The notes under the pieces: model-generated
What the model was told of the DNA's origin: nothing
Seen by the model: only the letters and a program-made list of their open reading frames with translations
Database searches by the model: none
Program-made: the position numbers and the translations under genes
Shown: positions 1 through 7,110 of the stretch, piece after piece
Layout of the letters: each line of letters opens with the position of its first letter
Position numbering within the stretch: the first letter of the stretch is position 1
NCBI GenBank assembly: GCA_905210995.1
Contig: CAJLZE010000044.1
Span: 1 to 17,966 of the forward strand
DNA: 17,966 nucleotides
From: an uncultured Anaerotruncus sp.
Lineage (GTDB): Bacteria; Bacillota; Clostridia; Oscillospirales; CAG-272
Direction: 5' to 3'

Positions 1-1055
1 GTGTAGGGACCGACATATCTGCGCGACTCGCGCTTGCCGGGCAGAAAGCCCACCCATTCAAGCTCCCAGTTCTCCGCATGGTGGTTGCCGTAGTTCTTTA
101 TGTGATCCCATACGCCGAAGGCGATCTTCAGAAGCTCGTCGCGCAGCTTTTCGGTGTCGTGGATTGAATCATCCTCGCCGCCGAGCTCTATCCACCAGAA
201 GTTGCCCTTTGAGGTGCCGAGAGCGTGCGTGCGGGTGCAGGAGGAAGTCGTTTTTATCTCTATGCCGGATATGCTCGCGCCCTCGGCAAGGAGCTGCTCG
301 GCGCTTTTTTCGCCGGGAACGGTCTTTTCGTCGTCGGGCAGAGAAAATCTCTTCTTTCCCGTGCCGATGAAATCGGTGTCCTCGGGGTATACATATGCCC
401 ATTCGGGCGGTGTGAACTTTACGGGGCGATCGGTCTCGCGCGCCTGGAGCAGGCACGACATACCCATCGTCTTTTTGTCGGCGACCTCATGCCCCATGCG
501 CTCGCCGAATTCGCTGCGGCTCTCGCGGCCGACGCGCCATCTCGCACCGGTGAGTGTTGCCAGCACCGAGTCGCCGGAGCAGTCGGAAAAATATTTTGCT
601 TTTACCGTGTGCCAGGTGTATGTCGTGAGCTGCCAGCCCGTGACAGAGCACACGCGCGTTCCGGTGGAGGTCTTTTCGGTCACCGCGTCAACGCATGAGC
701 AGTTGAGAAGCAGCTCTATGTTCGGTTCGTCCTTCACCTTGCCCCAGATAACGCTGTCCCATATCGAATAGCAGAGCGTGGGGTTGCGGTAGATGTTTTC
801 CTCTTCAAGCTCGGATATGATACCCGTTTCACGGTTGTGCAGCCCCTTGGCGCCGCGCACCCACATGCGTATCTCGCTTGACGCGTTGCCGCCGAGAACG
901 GGTCTGTCCTGCATGACGAGGACCTTCACACCGCGGCGCGCTGCCGAAAGCGCCGCCGCAACGCCGGAAAGACCGCCTCCGATTATGCAGAGCTCGGCGG
1001 TGTGGTCTATGCGGCGCATGCCGGATGTTTTTACGGTAAGAGATCCATCATTCAT
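1..1055 (-). CDS. FAD-dependent oxidoreductase (FAD_oxidored type), 3' part beyond the left edge
   Basis: The first 351 codons are visible; the C-terminus lies outside the window. Near the N-terminus the protein has a classic dinucleotide-binding turn (CIIGGGLSG, Gly26-Gly28 and Gly31), followed by VLVMQDRPVLGGNASSE, which is typical of the FAD_oxidored (PF12831) group of flavoproteins. The family motif RESRRYVGPYT is reached at the window edge. These enzymes bind FAD non-covalently in the cytoplasm and often sit in polysaccharide or sugar-acid loci; the substrate of this one is unknown. The ATG at 1055 is chosen because it keeps the Rossmann fold in frame. Neighbouring ATGs at 1060, 1051 and 1048 run into stops. 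It begins one base after the stop of the zinc dehydrogenase (1057..2061), so the two are almost certainly co-transcribed and translationally coupled. Family call is firm, function is not. Confidence 0.88.
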   Translation of the reverse strand, partial: MNDGSLTVKTSGMRRIDHTAELCIIGGGLSGVAAALSAARRGVKVLVMQDRPVLGGNASSEIRMWVRGAKGLHNRETGIISELEEENIYRNPTLCYSIWDSVIWGKVKDEPNIELLLNCSCVDAVTEKTSTGTRVCSVTGWQLTTYTWHTVKAKYFSDCSGDSVLATLTGARWRVGRESRSEFGERMGHEVADKKTMGMSCLLQARETDRPVKFTPPEWAYVYPEDTDFIGTGKKRFSLPDDEKTVPGEKSAEQLLAEGASISGIEIKTTSSCTRTHALGTSKGNFWWIELGGEDDSIHDTEKLRDELLKIAFGVWDHIKNYGNHHAENWELEWVGFLPGKRESRRYVGPY

Positions 1056-1056
1056 T

Positions 1057-2061
1057 TCATTCACCCATTATAAATGTGACTTTCGTGTAGAATTCGCGGC
1101 GCTCGTGCATCATGTCAAGCGCACGGTTGCACTCGGAAAGCGGGAAGCGGTGTGTGATGAGCTCCTCGTATTTTATCTCGCCAGACGCCATAGCCGCGAT
1201 GGTGGCGCTCCAGTCATTTACGGTCTGATTGTAGGAGGAGTTCCATGTGCCGCGCAGCGACAGCTCTTTGCGCAGAAGCTGCGAATAAACGCTCTGCTTT
1301 ATCGTCATATCGCGTGCGGGGTTGCCCATGAGGACTATCCTGCCGTGCGCCTTGAGCGCGGATATCGCATCGCAAAGCGCGGGAGCCGCGCCCGTGCCCT
1401 CAAGCGCGCAGTCGCAGGGACCGTCTTTTTCGGGATCGTAAGGTTCAAAGCCGAATTTCTTTGCAAAGGCAAGCTTTTCGGCGCTTATATCGACGACGCG
1501 GACACAGGCGGCTCCGGCGCGGCGCGCCCACTGTGCGGCGATAAGACCGATGGGTCCCGCGCCCCATATGACGCAGAGATCGCCGAGCTCGACGCCGAGG
1601 CGGCGTATTGCGGCGCGACCGACGGCTCCCGGCTCACAGAGAGACGCGCAGGCGTAGCTGAGATCGTCGGGCGTGATGACAAGATTGCGCTTGTCAACGG
1701 CTATGTATTCGGCAAACCCGCCGTCGCGGCGCGAGCCGTAGTAGTCGTAGTTCTTGCAGTTGGCGTATTCGCCCACCTCGCAGGAGGCGCACTTGCGGCA
1801 GGGCAGGAGCGGAAAGACCGCGGCGCGCTTGCCAACGAGCTCGGGGTCGCCGTCAACGATAAGTCCGGCAAATTCGTGACCGGGGATAGTGGGAAAGTGG
1901 TATGTTCCTTTTTCGAACACACGCGGGATATCCGAGCCGCATACGCCCGCTGCCATGACCTTCATGAGCACCTCGCCCTCGTGGACTGTGGGCATCGGGA
2001 CTTTTTCGTACCTGAGGTCGCCGACTGCGTGAAGAACAGCGGCGTTCATCATTTTTTCCAT
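1057..2061 (-). CDS. Zinc-dependent alcohol/polyol dehydrogenase, GatD-like
   Basis: 334 residues from the ATG at 2061, which has an AAGAAAGG ribosome site 13 bases upstream; an upstream extension of the frame would reach into the promoter. It is a medium-chain, NAD(P)-dependent dehydrogenase. GVCGSD and GHEF carry the catalytic zinc ligands, a structural-zinc loop contains four cysteines after PLLPC, and WGAGPIGL is the cofactor turn. GSRRDGGFAEYI and PLLPC closely match galactitol-1-phosphate 5-dehydrogenase (GatD), so oxidation of a polyol, sugar or phosphorylated polyol to a keto product is likely. L-threonine dehydrogenase or sorbitol dehydrogenase are alternatives within the same family. 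No galactitol phosphotransferase genes are present, so the symbol gatD is not assigned. It is the first gene of a unit that continues into the FAD oxidoreductase. Confidence 0.9.
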   Translation of the reverse strand: MEKMMNAAVLHAVGDLRYEKVPMPTVHEGEVLMKVMAAGVCGSDIPRVFEKGTYHFPTIPGHEFAGLIVDGDPELVGKRAAVFPLLPCRKCASCEVGEYANCKNYDYYGSRRDGGFAEYIAVDKRNLVITPDDLSYACASLCEPGAVGRAAIRRLGVELGDLCVIWGAGPIGLIAAQWARRAGAACVRVVDISAEKLAFAKKFGFEPYDPEKDGPCDCALEGTGAAPALCDAISALKAHGRIVLMGNPARDMTIKQSVYSQLLRKELSLRGTWNSSYNQTVNDWSATIAAMASGEIKYEELITHRFPLSECNRALDMMHERREFYTKVTFIMGE

Positions 2062-2107
2062 GATAAGTACCAGACCTTTCTTTGTGAAAGCAAAATTATA
2101 CACATTA

Positions 2108-2136
2108 ATTATAGCACATTCACGTGGGAAAAACAA
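2108..2136 (-). promoter_or_regulatory. Sigma-A promoter of the zinc dehydrogenase/FAD oxidoreductase unit
   Basis: On the minus strand TTGTTT (2131..2136) and TATAAT (2108..2113) are separated by exactly 17 bases. A TG dinucleotide lies just before the -10 box. The spacer contains the palindrome CACGTG. Translation starts at 2061. A second TATAAT-like box (2095..2100) lies closer to the gene but has no good -35. Confidence 0.75.
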
Positions 2137-2146
2137 TAGAACGGGG

Positions 2147-2186
2147 CAAAAAAACACGCCGCCGGTCGATTTTTTGACCGGCGGCG
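2147..2186 (-). terminator. Rho-independent terminator after the ABC permease gene
   Basis: A perfect 11-base stem (2157..2167 with 2176..2186, CGCCGCCGGTC) encloses an 8-base loop. On the minus strand it is followed by a run of seven T (2148..2154). The permease stop codon is at 2195..2197, so this ends the ABC transcript just before the promoter of the dehydrogenase unit. Confidence 0.92.
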
Positions 2187-2194
2187 CGGTTATG

Positions 2195-2851
2195 TCAGCC
2201 GAGATCCAGCTTTTCGAATTTCTTTACGGAAACGGCTCGCGTCACGATGAACGAAATGATGTAGAACGCGCCCCCTGCTCCTGTGAAGAGCAGCTTCTTT
2301 CCGATGAAGTCGGGGTCTGGCGTGTCAAGTATGTCCCTGAAGAGGGGCACGGCATATGTTGTCACAATGTCAAGCGCCGTTATAAAGAATACCGCCGCAC
2401 TCGATACCGCAAATGATACGCCTACGCGGTTTACGTTTCCGTAATACATCATGAAGAACACAAGGTTGAACACACCGTAGGTTATGAAGCCCCAGCCGAT
2501 AAGAGCGAGGTTAGGGTCCATGCCGGCAGCGTTCGCGTGATACGGTACAATAAGGACCGCGGCGGCGGTCAGTGCAAGGCTAATGAGCTCGATCAGTGCG
2601 GCAAACGAGATCCTTGCGGTCACGATATCCCGCTTTGCGACAGGGAGGCTCAGTGAATATGCAATGTCGCGGTTCTCGCGCCCGAGCAGGCAGGTGAAGA
2701 ACAGCCCCATCGTCACATAAAAGAAACTGACGGTGTAGGGATAGTTTGGGATAGACACCATAGCCGCGGTGAGCAGCATGAGCGGCACCGTAGGGTGCAT
2801 GGCAAGGATGAAATCTTTTTTGATAAGCTTTGCGACGTTTTTCACGGTCAT
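2195..2851 (-). CDS. ABC-2 type transporter permease
   Basis: 218 residues with about five to six hydrophobic segments, ending in a cytoplasmic KKFEKLDLG tail. The N-terminus is a short basic segment (VKNVAKLIKKDF) followed by membrane helices, and the early loop contains LGRENRDIAYSLSLPVAKRDIV. This layout is typical of small ABC-2 family permeases, where the Arg-Glu and 'LP.sR.div..R' stretch contacts the ATPase. The ATG at 2851 overlaps the stop of the ATPase gene by four bases (ATGA), so the two subunits are coupled and should form an exporter in the membrane. The substrate is unknown; bacitracin/YtrB-type exporters and GntR-controlled stress exporters are the nearest families. A strong terminator follows. 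Confidence 0.85.
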   Translation of the reverse strand: MTVKNVAKLIKKDFILAMHPTVPLMLLTAAMVSIPNYPYTVSFFYVTMGLFFTCLLGRENRDIAYSLSLPVAKRDIVTARISFAALIELISLALTAAAVLIVPYHANAAGMDPNLALIGWGFITYGVFNLVFFMMYYGNVNRVGVSFAVSSAAVFFITALDIVTTYAVPLFRDILDTPDPDFIGKKLLFTGAGGAFYIISFIVTRAVSVKKFEKLDLG

Positions 2852-3684
2852 ACCCCCTTTTCAAGATGGACCATGATCGATTCAAGATCCGGCTTTTCGC
2901 ATTTGCGCCCGATGAGCGGTGCGTCGGCTGCGCGCACGAGTGCGGTAAAGCCGTCGCGCTCGCGGCGCTTGCCGAGAAAGTATTTTTCATCTTCGGCGCC
3001 CTCGCCGTCACGGTATGTGACCGTGCGGTATGAATCCTCAAACACACGCGTGGGTGCGTCGGCGACTATCTTTCCGTCGCGGATGTAGATTATATTGTGG
3101 GCGCATTTGTCAAGGTCCGAGGTGATGTGTGTCGAAAACAGAACGGTCTTGCCCTCGTCGCAGAGTGCGAGGAGCACGTCGAGCAGATCGTCGCGCGATA
3201 CGGGGTCGAGTCCGCTCGTAGGCTCGTCGAGCACGAGGAGCTCCGCGTTGTGCGAGAGTGCGAGAACGAGCGAATATTTTACCTTCATGCCCGCCGAAAG
3301 TTCTGAGGGCGTTTTGCGACCGTCGAGAGAGAACATCCCCATATAACGGCGGTATGCGGCATCGTCCCAACCGGGATAAAAGCTTTTCGTGACCGCGGAT
3401 ATCGTATCGAGTCTTTTTTTGAGGTAAAAATCGACACCGCCCGAGACGAATCCCGTGCGCCGCTTGATCTCTGCCTCGTTGCCCGAAAACGGCATGCCGA
3501 AAAAACTTACCTCTCCGCCGTCGGGATGAACAAAGTTGAAAAGGGAGGCGAGCGTCGTCGATTTGCCGGCGCCGTTGCGTCCGATAAAACCGGTTATCTT
3601 TCCCGCTTCAAGAGAGAATGAAATCCCGTCAAGCCTGAATGCTGGGTATATTTTTGTCAGATCTCTGACTTCGAGAATGCTCAC
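2848..3684 (-). CDS. ABC transporter ATP-binding protein (ABC-2 exporter ATPase)
   Basis: 278 residues from a GTG at 3684, with AGG seven bases upstream (within GGAAAGGACAGG). The frame is open further upstream to an ATG at 3756, but that region holds the promoter and its inverted repeat, so the GTG is preferred. Motifs in order: Walker A GRNGAGKST, Q-loop region, signature LSAGM (in place of LSGGQ, common in this exporter branch), Walker B LLVLDEPT, and the switch histidine in FSTHITSD. After the nucleotide-binding domain comes an accessory tail of about 70 residues of the sort seen in YtrB/CcmA-like exporters. It pairs with the overlapping permease gene at 2195..2851. Confidence 0.92.
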   Translation of the reverse strand: MSILEVRDLTKIYPAFRLDGISFSLEAGKITGFIGRNGAGKSTTLASLFNFVHPDGGEVSFFGMPFSGNEAEIKRRTGFVSGGVDFYLKKRLDTISAVTKSFYPGWDDAAYRRYMGMFSLDGRKTPSELSAGMKVKYSLVLALSHNAELLVLDEPTSGLDPVSRDDLLDVLLALCDEGKTVLFSTHITSDLDKCAHNIIYIRDGKIVADAPTRVFEDSYRTVTYRDGEGAEDEKYFLGKRRERDGFTALVRAADAPLIGRKCEKPDLESIMVHLEKGV

Positions 3685-3714
3685 TGTGCATCCTGTCCTT
3701 TCCGGGCATCGCCC

Positions 3715-3739
3715 ATGTGATATTATTATGATATCACAT
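3715..3739. promoter_or_regulatory. Perfect inverted repeat on the ABC exporter promoter (probable operator)
   Basis: ATGTGATAT (3715..3723) and ATATCACAT (3731..3739) are perfect 9-base arms around a 7-base spacer. The element covers the -10 box of the exporter promoter, the position expected of a repressor site. ABC-2 exporters of this type are often controlled by GntR/YtrA-family repressors, but no such gene is in the window. Confidence 0.65.
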
Positions 3740-3756
3740 TGATTCAGAATTGTCAA
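3728..3756 (-). promoter_or_regulatory. Sigma-A promoter of the ABC exporter operon
   Basis: A consensus TTGACA (3751..3756 on the minus strand) is 17 bases from TATCAT (3728..3733). The -10 box is inside the inverted repeat at 3715..3739. The leader to the GTG at 3684 is short. Confidence 0.8.
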
Positions 3757-3790
3757 TAGAAAAGGAGAAATTTTCCGAGAAAATTTCCCC
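3757..3790 (-). terminator. Terminator hairpin after the DUF2752 gene
   Basis: The arms 3764..3775 and 3779..3790 form a 12-pair stem on the minus strand (one G-U pair) with a 3-base loop. It is followed by a short T run (TTTTCTATTG). It ends directly against the -35 box of the ABC promoter. The T tract is modest, so efficiency is uncertain. Confidence 0.55.
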
Positions 3791-3807
3791 TTGATCCGTT
3801 CATCCCT

Positions 3808-4296
3808 TCAGCTCCAGCCCCAAAAGGCGCGGTTGTCTCCGAGCGGGTCTATCCCGAAGCGCACGAGAAGGATATTCCGCACGGCGCCGAAAACGAGCAG
3901 ACAGGCGACGAACACCCACACATATACGAGCTTTACTTTACAGATGCGCTTTTCGTGCCGCAACAGCGCAATGAATGCGCGCAGGTCGAAATACGCCGCC
4001 GCGAGCACGAACACGAGCATACATATGTTCTCGCGCGCGGCTTCGAGCAGCCGCAGATGCAAAAGCGAATCAAGCATGCGTGTTATGCCGCAGGTGGGGC
4101 AGTAGAGGTGCAGGCAGCGGTTCCAGAAGCAAAAGATGAACGGCTTCAGCACGCCGTCTGCAAGGTGACGGTACGGCATGAGCAGCGCAGCGCCGAGAAG
4201 TATCGCACCGTTGAACGCAATAAAGTACACCCACTGCATCCGTCTCTTGACTTCGGCTCCCGATATATCATCCGGTCTGTTTTTTGTCTGCTGCAT
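3808..4296 (-). CDS. DUF2752 membrane protein
   Basis: 162 residues, starting at the ATG at 4296 with a GAGG site nine bases upstream. It has three likely membrane helices (roughly residues 23-41, 88-106 and 122-145). Before the second helix is the DUF2752 signature: CLHLYCPTCGITR, with Cys66 and Cys69 as a CxxC pair, then Arg73. The family (PF10825) is widespread in Bacillota, Bacteroidota and Actinomycetota and has no established function; the conserved cysteines suggest metal or thiol chemistry at the membrane, which is inference. The length is normal for the family, which runs about 100-170 residues. It is divergent from the GDSL esterase gene and ends at its own hairpin terminator, so it is apparently monocistronic. 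Confidence 0.85.
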   Translation of the reverse strand: MQQTKNRPDDISGAEVKRRMQWVYFIAFNGAILLGAALLMPYRHLADGVLKPFIFCFWNRCLHLYCPTCGITRMLDSLLHLRLLEAARENICMLVFVLAAAYFDLRAFIALLRHEKRICKVKLVYVWVFVACLLVFGAVRNILLVRFGIDPLGDNRAFWGWS

Positions 4297-4328
4297 TTTG
4301 CTAACCTCTTGTTTTTTGTATATTGCAC

Positions 4329-4357
4329 TTGAAATTCAAGCTGGAATGTGATATTAT
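4329..4357 (+). promoter_or_regulatory. Sigma-A promoter of the GDSL hydrolase gene
   Basis: TTGAAA (4329..4334) and TATTAT (4352..4357) are separated by 17 bases. The -35 box is part of the palindrome CTTGAAATTCAAG (4328..4340). The -10 box lies in the inverted repeat GATATTA-N6-TAATATC (4350..4369). The 12 bases ATGTGATATTAT (4346..4357) also occur in the inverted repeat of the ABC promoter. Confidence 0.65.
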
Positions 4358-4398
4358 AAATGTAATATCTGATTTGATACCGAAAGGAATGACCTGTC

Positions 4399-5475
4399 GT
4401 GAGATTACTTAAAACCGTTTCTCTTGCGCTTGCCGCCGTGCTGCTTGCCGGCGCATTTGCAGCGCTGTCCGTTTCCGCATCGGCGGAGAAAAAGTACGAA
4501 AGCATGCTTGTCGTCGGCGATTCGATATCTACCGGCTACGGGCTTGAAAACTACACGCCGGGCGGCTCGCCCTACGAGTGCCGCAGCTACTGCAATATAC
4601 TTGCGGAATCGCTGGAGCTGAAGGGCGGCGAGAGCTACATCAACCGTGCCGTCAACGGCTACACGTCGTCCGACCTTCTTGCGCTGATCCCCTCGCTCAA
4701 GGAGCAGGTCGCAAAGAGCGATCTTGTGGTGATTTCCATCGGCGGCAACGATCTGCTTCATATTGCTCCGAAGGTCGTTGAAAAGATCACGGGCACGCCG
4801 GTCGGCAACATACAGGAGGCCGCGGGCGCGATCCTCAAGGCAGACAAGGCGACGCTCGACGCCGCGCTGACCCGCACCGACATATCGACTCTGCTTCTCA
4901 CAACGGTCGCGTCTTATTCGGCAAACGTTGTAAAGATCATGAGCGCCGTTCACGAATACAATCCCTCGGCGCGCGTGATATTCCTCGCGCAGTACAACCC
5001 GATGAACAATGTTCCCGAGGCAGGTGCCTTCGGCGGCTTTGCGGGAACTGTTATCGACTCTCTCAACGTCGCTCTGCGCGTTGCGGTGGCGGGCGCCGGC
5101 TTCGGCTATGAAGTCGCCGACATCCCTTCCGTTATAGACCCGAATGCGGACGGATACACGAATATCGTCAATATGGACATCCATCCCAATGCCGAGGGGC
5201 ATAAGTTGATGGGCGAATACATGATAAGCCTTGTCGGCAGCGACCCGCAGCCCGTGACCACAAGAGAGGAAACGACTCCGGCTGCTCCCGAAACCTCGAC
5301 GGAGCCGGAGAAGACTACCGCCGCCGCGCCGGAAACGACCGCGGCTCCCGTGACAGAGACGCCCGAAACGACGGCAGCACCCGCAAAGAAGGGCTGCGGC
5401 TCGTTCGTCGGCGCGTGGGCGCTGATCGCAGTCGCGGCAGGCGCGCTCTGCATCACGAAAAAGAGAAAGAAATAA
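4399..5475 (+). CDS. Secreted, C-terminally membrane-anchored GDSL/SGNH hydrolase
   Basis: 358 residues from a GTG at 4399 with AAAGG 11 bases upstream; the nearby ATG at 4389 is out of frame and meets a stop. Residues 1-29 are a signal peptide (cleavage likely after ASA). The SGNH catalytic blocks are complete: VVGDSISTGYG with Ser42, Gly87 in block II, GGNDLL with Asn117, and the Asp260-x-His262 pair in DIHPNAEGH. The fold is that of secreted esterases, lipases or carbohydrate deacetylases; the substrate cannot be told. Residues of about 280-330 are a Thr/Pro/Glu/Ala-rich linker, followed by GCGS (332-335), a hydrophobic segment and a KKRKK end. This places the enzyme outside the cell, held by a C-terminal membrane anchor, or possibly processed there. 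It is monocistronic and followed by a strong terminator. Confidence 0.93.
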   Translation: MRLLKTVSLALAAVLLAGAFAALSVSASAEKKYESMLVVGDSISTGYGLENYTPGGSPYECRSYCNILAESLELKGGESYINRAVNGYTSSDLLALIPSLKEQVAKSDLVVISIGGNDLLHIAPKVVEKITGTPVGNIQEAAGAILKADKATLDAALTRTDISTLLLTTVASYSANVVKIMSAVHEYNPSARVIFLAQYNPMNNVPEAGAFGGFAGTVIDSLNVALRVAVAGAGFGYEVADIPSVIDPNADGYTNIVNMDIHPNAEGHKLMGEYMISLVGSDPQPVTTREETTPAAPETSTEPEKTTAAAPETTAAPVTETPETTAAPAKKGCGSFVGAWALIAVAAGALCITKKRKK

Positions 5476-5493
5476 CACGAATGCCGAAACTTA

Positions 5494-5528
5494 CGGACCG
5501 GACGCGACAGCGCCCGGTCCGCGTTTTT
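5494..5528 (+). terminator. Rho-independent terminator of the GDSL hydrolase gene
   Basis: The stem CGGACCGG (5494..5501) with CCGGTCCG (5514..5521) has a 12-base GC-rich loop and is followed by TTTTT at 5524..5528, with more T further on. The gap lies between convergent genes, so the hairpin may also slow transcripts from the right, but there is no T run on the minus strand. Confidence 0.85.
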
Positions 5529-5550
5529 GGTATTTTTGTCGTTATGCCGC

Positions 5551-7053
5551 TTATCCTATGTCTTTTACAAGGTTATCAAGCAGTTGCTGGAGCATTTTGC
5601 GTCTGCCGGTCGCAACGGACATATAGGATCCCGTATTGCCCGAGCAAGCCTGGCGGAATACGTTGTTGACCTCGCCGAGGGAGGAATAGAATATTCTGCC
5701 GAGGTCAAACGTTACCGACGAGCGGATTATATCGTAGACATTTGCCATCTTGCCGTCGCTGGCATAGCGGGTCTTCATGGTAGCTTCGAAAAGCACGGGG
5801 GTTATCTTGCGGTAGCCCTCGGAGCCCATCGCTTCAAGCACCGCACCGACCATCGGGGCATCGTCGCCGATGTTTGCTGCCGCAACGTAGAGAGAGCAGG
5901 GGAACGCAAGGCAGGAAACATAGCTTTCCTGGTCGTTGTCATACTTCGGAACGGGCAGCACGCCGTAAACGAGCTTATCGGAGTATCTCAGCTTTTTGAG
6001 CGCCACGTCGCAGCGCGAGATTATCATCATTGCCTTGCCGTCGGACATATGTCCGCTCTCGGTGAAGTCGGTGATGAAGAACGCGCCGTTGCGGTTCGCA
6101 AAGAAGTTGCCCACCTTGTCTGCGAGAGTCACGGCTTTTTCGCTCGTGAAGTCGTCTGAGATCTTCGGCTTGCCGTCCGCGTCGCGGTCGACTATGAGAA
6201 GGTCGCTGGCATAGTAGAATACGTCAAAATAGTTGTCGCAGATGTAAAGACCGAACAGGTCGTCGCGGTCCTTCTTGCCGTCGGAGTTCAGATCCTCGTA
6301 CACCTCTGCGGTCATTGAGAAGAGGTCGTCGAGCGTCCACTTGCCCTCGAGCGCGTTCGCGTAAAGGGTATCGGCGCTGTATCCGTGGTTGTTGCACATA
6401 TCCTTGTCAAAGAAAACGGCGTGCATCTTGTGGAGCATATTGGTCGAGATATCGCCGGAGCAGAGATAGATGTTGCCGTTTATTTTCGACTCGGACACAA
6501 GGCGGTCGGGCCACCACGGTTTTGAAAAGTCAAGAGTGTCGAGCGTGTTGAGCTTATATGTGAGGCCGTTGGCGACAAGCCCGGCAGCCGTAAGCGAATA
6601 GGCAGCCATTATGTGCGGTCCGGTGGAACCGGCTGAGATGCGCGATTCCGCTGCGGAGATGAAGCTCTTCTGGTTGCCGTAGTTGCCCGGGATGGCATCG
6701 AATTCAAGCTTTACGCCAAGGCGGCGTTCCACCGTCTTGTTGCGTGTGTATATCGCATTGTCGATTGCGTTGTCGCTTTGTTCGGTGATCTCGAATTCGG
6801 GGTTCTCGACGTCACTCCAGACGAGGAAACGGACGGTCGAATTGTTGAAATTCACGGTCTCGGGGATATCGTCAAGCAGAAAACCGTTTTCATCGGTGCT
6901 TGACGGGGTATCGGTCGTTGCGGTATCTGTCGTCGATGACGACTGATCTTCGCCGTTTCCGCCGTCGGGCTTTGTGCAGGCAGTAAGAACGGAGAAGAGC
7001 ATCATGAGAGAAAGAAGCGCCGTGAGCGCACGAAGCGCAGTTGTTTTTTTCAT
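5551..7053 (-). CDS. Extracellular solute-binding lipoprotein (SBP1)
   Basis: 500 residues from the ATG at 7053, preceded by AAGGAG 11 bases upstream; the open frame extends further but the signal peptide fixes the start. Residues 1-26 form a lipoprotein signal ending in LTAC (Cys26), then a Ser/Thr-rich linker. The mature part resembles family 1 sugar-binding proteins of ABC importers (PWWP, GDISTN, GKWTL, VLPVPKYD). Residues 254-265 (DLNSDGKKDRDD) match a calcium-binding EF-hand/dockerin-type loop. The C-terminal block with GSEGYR and YDIIR is shared with its paralogue at 16064..17566. It is the last gene of the operon with two TIM barrels and a Gfo/Idh enzyme, 55 bases after the latter. 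No importer permeases or ATPase are next to it, so it must use a distant or shared transporter, or act as a surface capture or sensory protein. Confidence 0.9.
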   Translation of the reverse strand: MKKTTALRALTALLSLMMLFSVLTACTKPDGGNGEDQSSSTTDTATTDTPSSTDENGFLLDDIPETVNFNNSTVRFLVWSDVENPEFEITEQSDNAIDNAIYTRNKTVERRLGVKLEFDAIPGNYGNQKSFISAAESRISAGSTGPHIMAAYSLTAAGLVANGLTYKLNTLDTLDFSKPWWPDRLVSESKINGNIYLCSGDISTNMLHKMHAVFFDKDMCNNHGYSADTLYANALEGKWTLDDLFSMTAEVYEDLNSDGKKDRDDLFGLYICDNYFDVFYYASDLLIVDRDADGKPKISDDFTSEKAVTLADKVGNFFANRNGAFFITDFTESGHMSDGKAMMIISRCDVALKKLRYSDKLVYGVLPVPKYDNDQESYVSCLAFPCSLYVAAANIGDDAPMVGAVLEAMGSEGYRKITPVLFEATMKTRYASDGKMANVYDIIRSSVTFDLGRIFYSSLGEVNNVFRQACSGNTGSYMSVATGRRKMLQQLLDNLVKDIG

Positions 7054-7096
7054 GTCATTCTGATCTCCTTGTAAAAGTAATTGTGATATATGCGCA

Positions 7097-7110
7097 GAGG
7101 CTTTTGCCTC
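7097..7110 (-). other. Small hairpin between the Gfo/Idh and SBP1 genes
   Basis: GAGGC-TTTT-GCCTC, a 5-pair stem and 4-base loop, overlaps the stop codon of the Gfo/Idh gene (7109..7111). It has no T run, so it is more likely an RNA processing or stability element than a terminator. Weak evidence. Confidence 0.3.

Noticed and set aside
793..2139. A 448-codon open frame on the plus strand
   Set aside because: It lies antisense to the flavoprotein and the zinc dehydrogenase, whose motifs are unmistakable. High G+C at third codon positions keeps antisense frames open.
3715..3739. The inverted repeat as a CRP (cAMP receptor protein) site
   Set aside because: CRP sites are TGTGA-N6-TCACA; here the spacing between these words is 13 bases, and Clostridia generally lack classical cAMP-CRP control.
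3685..3756. N-terminal extension of the ABC ATPase from the ATG at 3756
   Set aside because: That stretch holds the -35, the -10 and the inverted repeat. The GTG at 3684 has a ribosome site and starts just before the domain.
4405..5478. A 357-codon open frame on the minus strand
   Set aside because: It is an antisense shadow of the GDSL hydrolase gene: rich in Arg, Gly and Ala, with no family motif or ribosome site.
5527..6159. A 210-codon open frame on the plus strand
   Set aside because: It is antisense to the SBP1 lipoprotein gene and has no recognisable domain.
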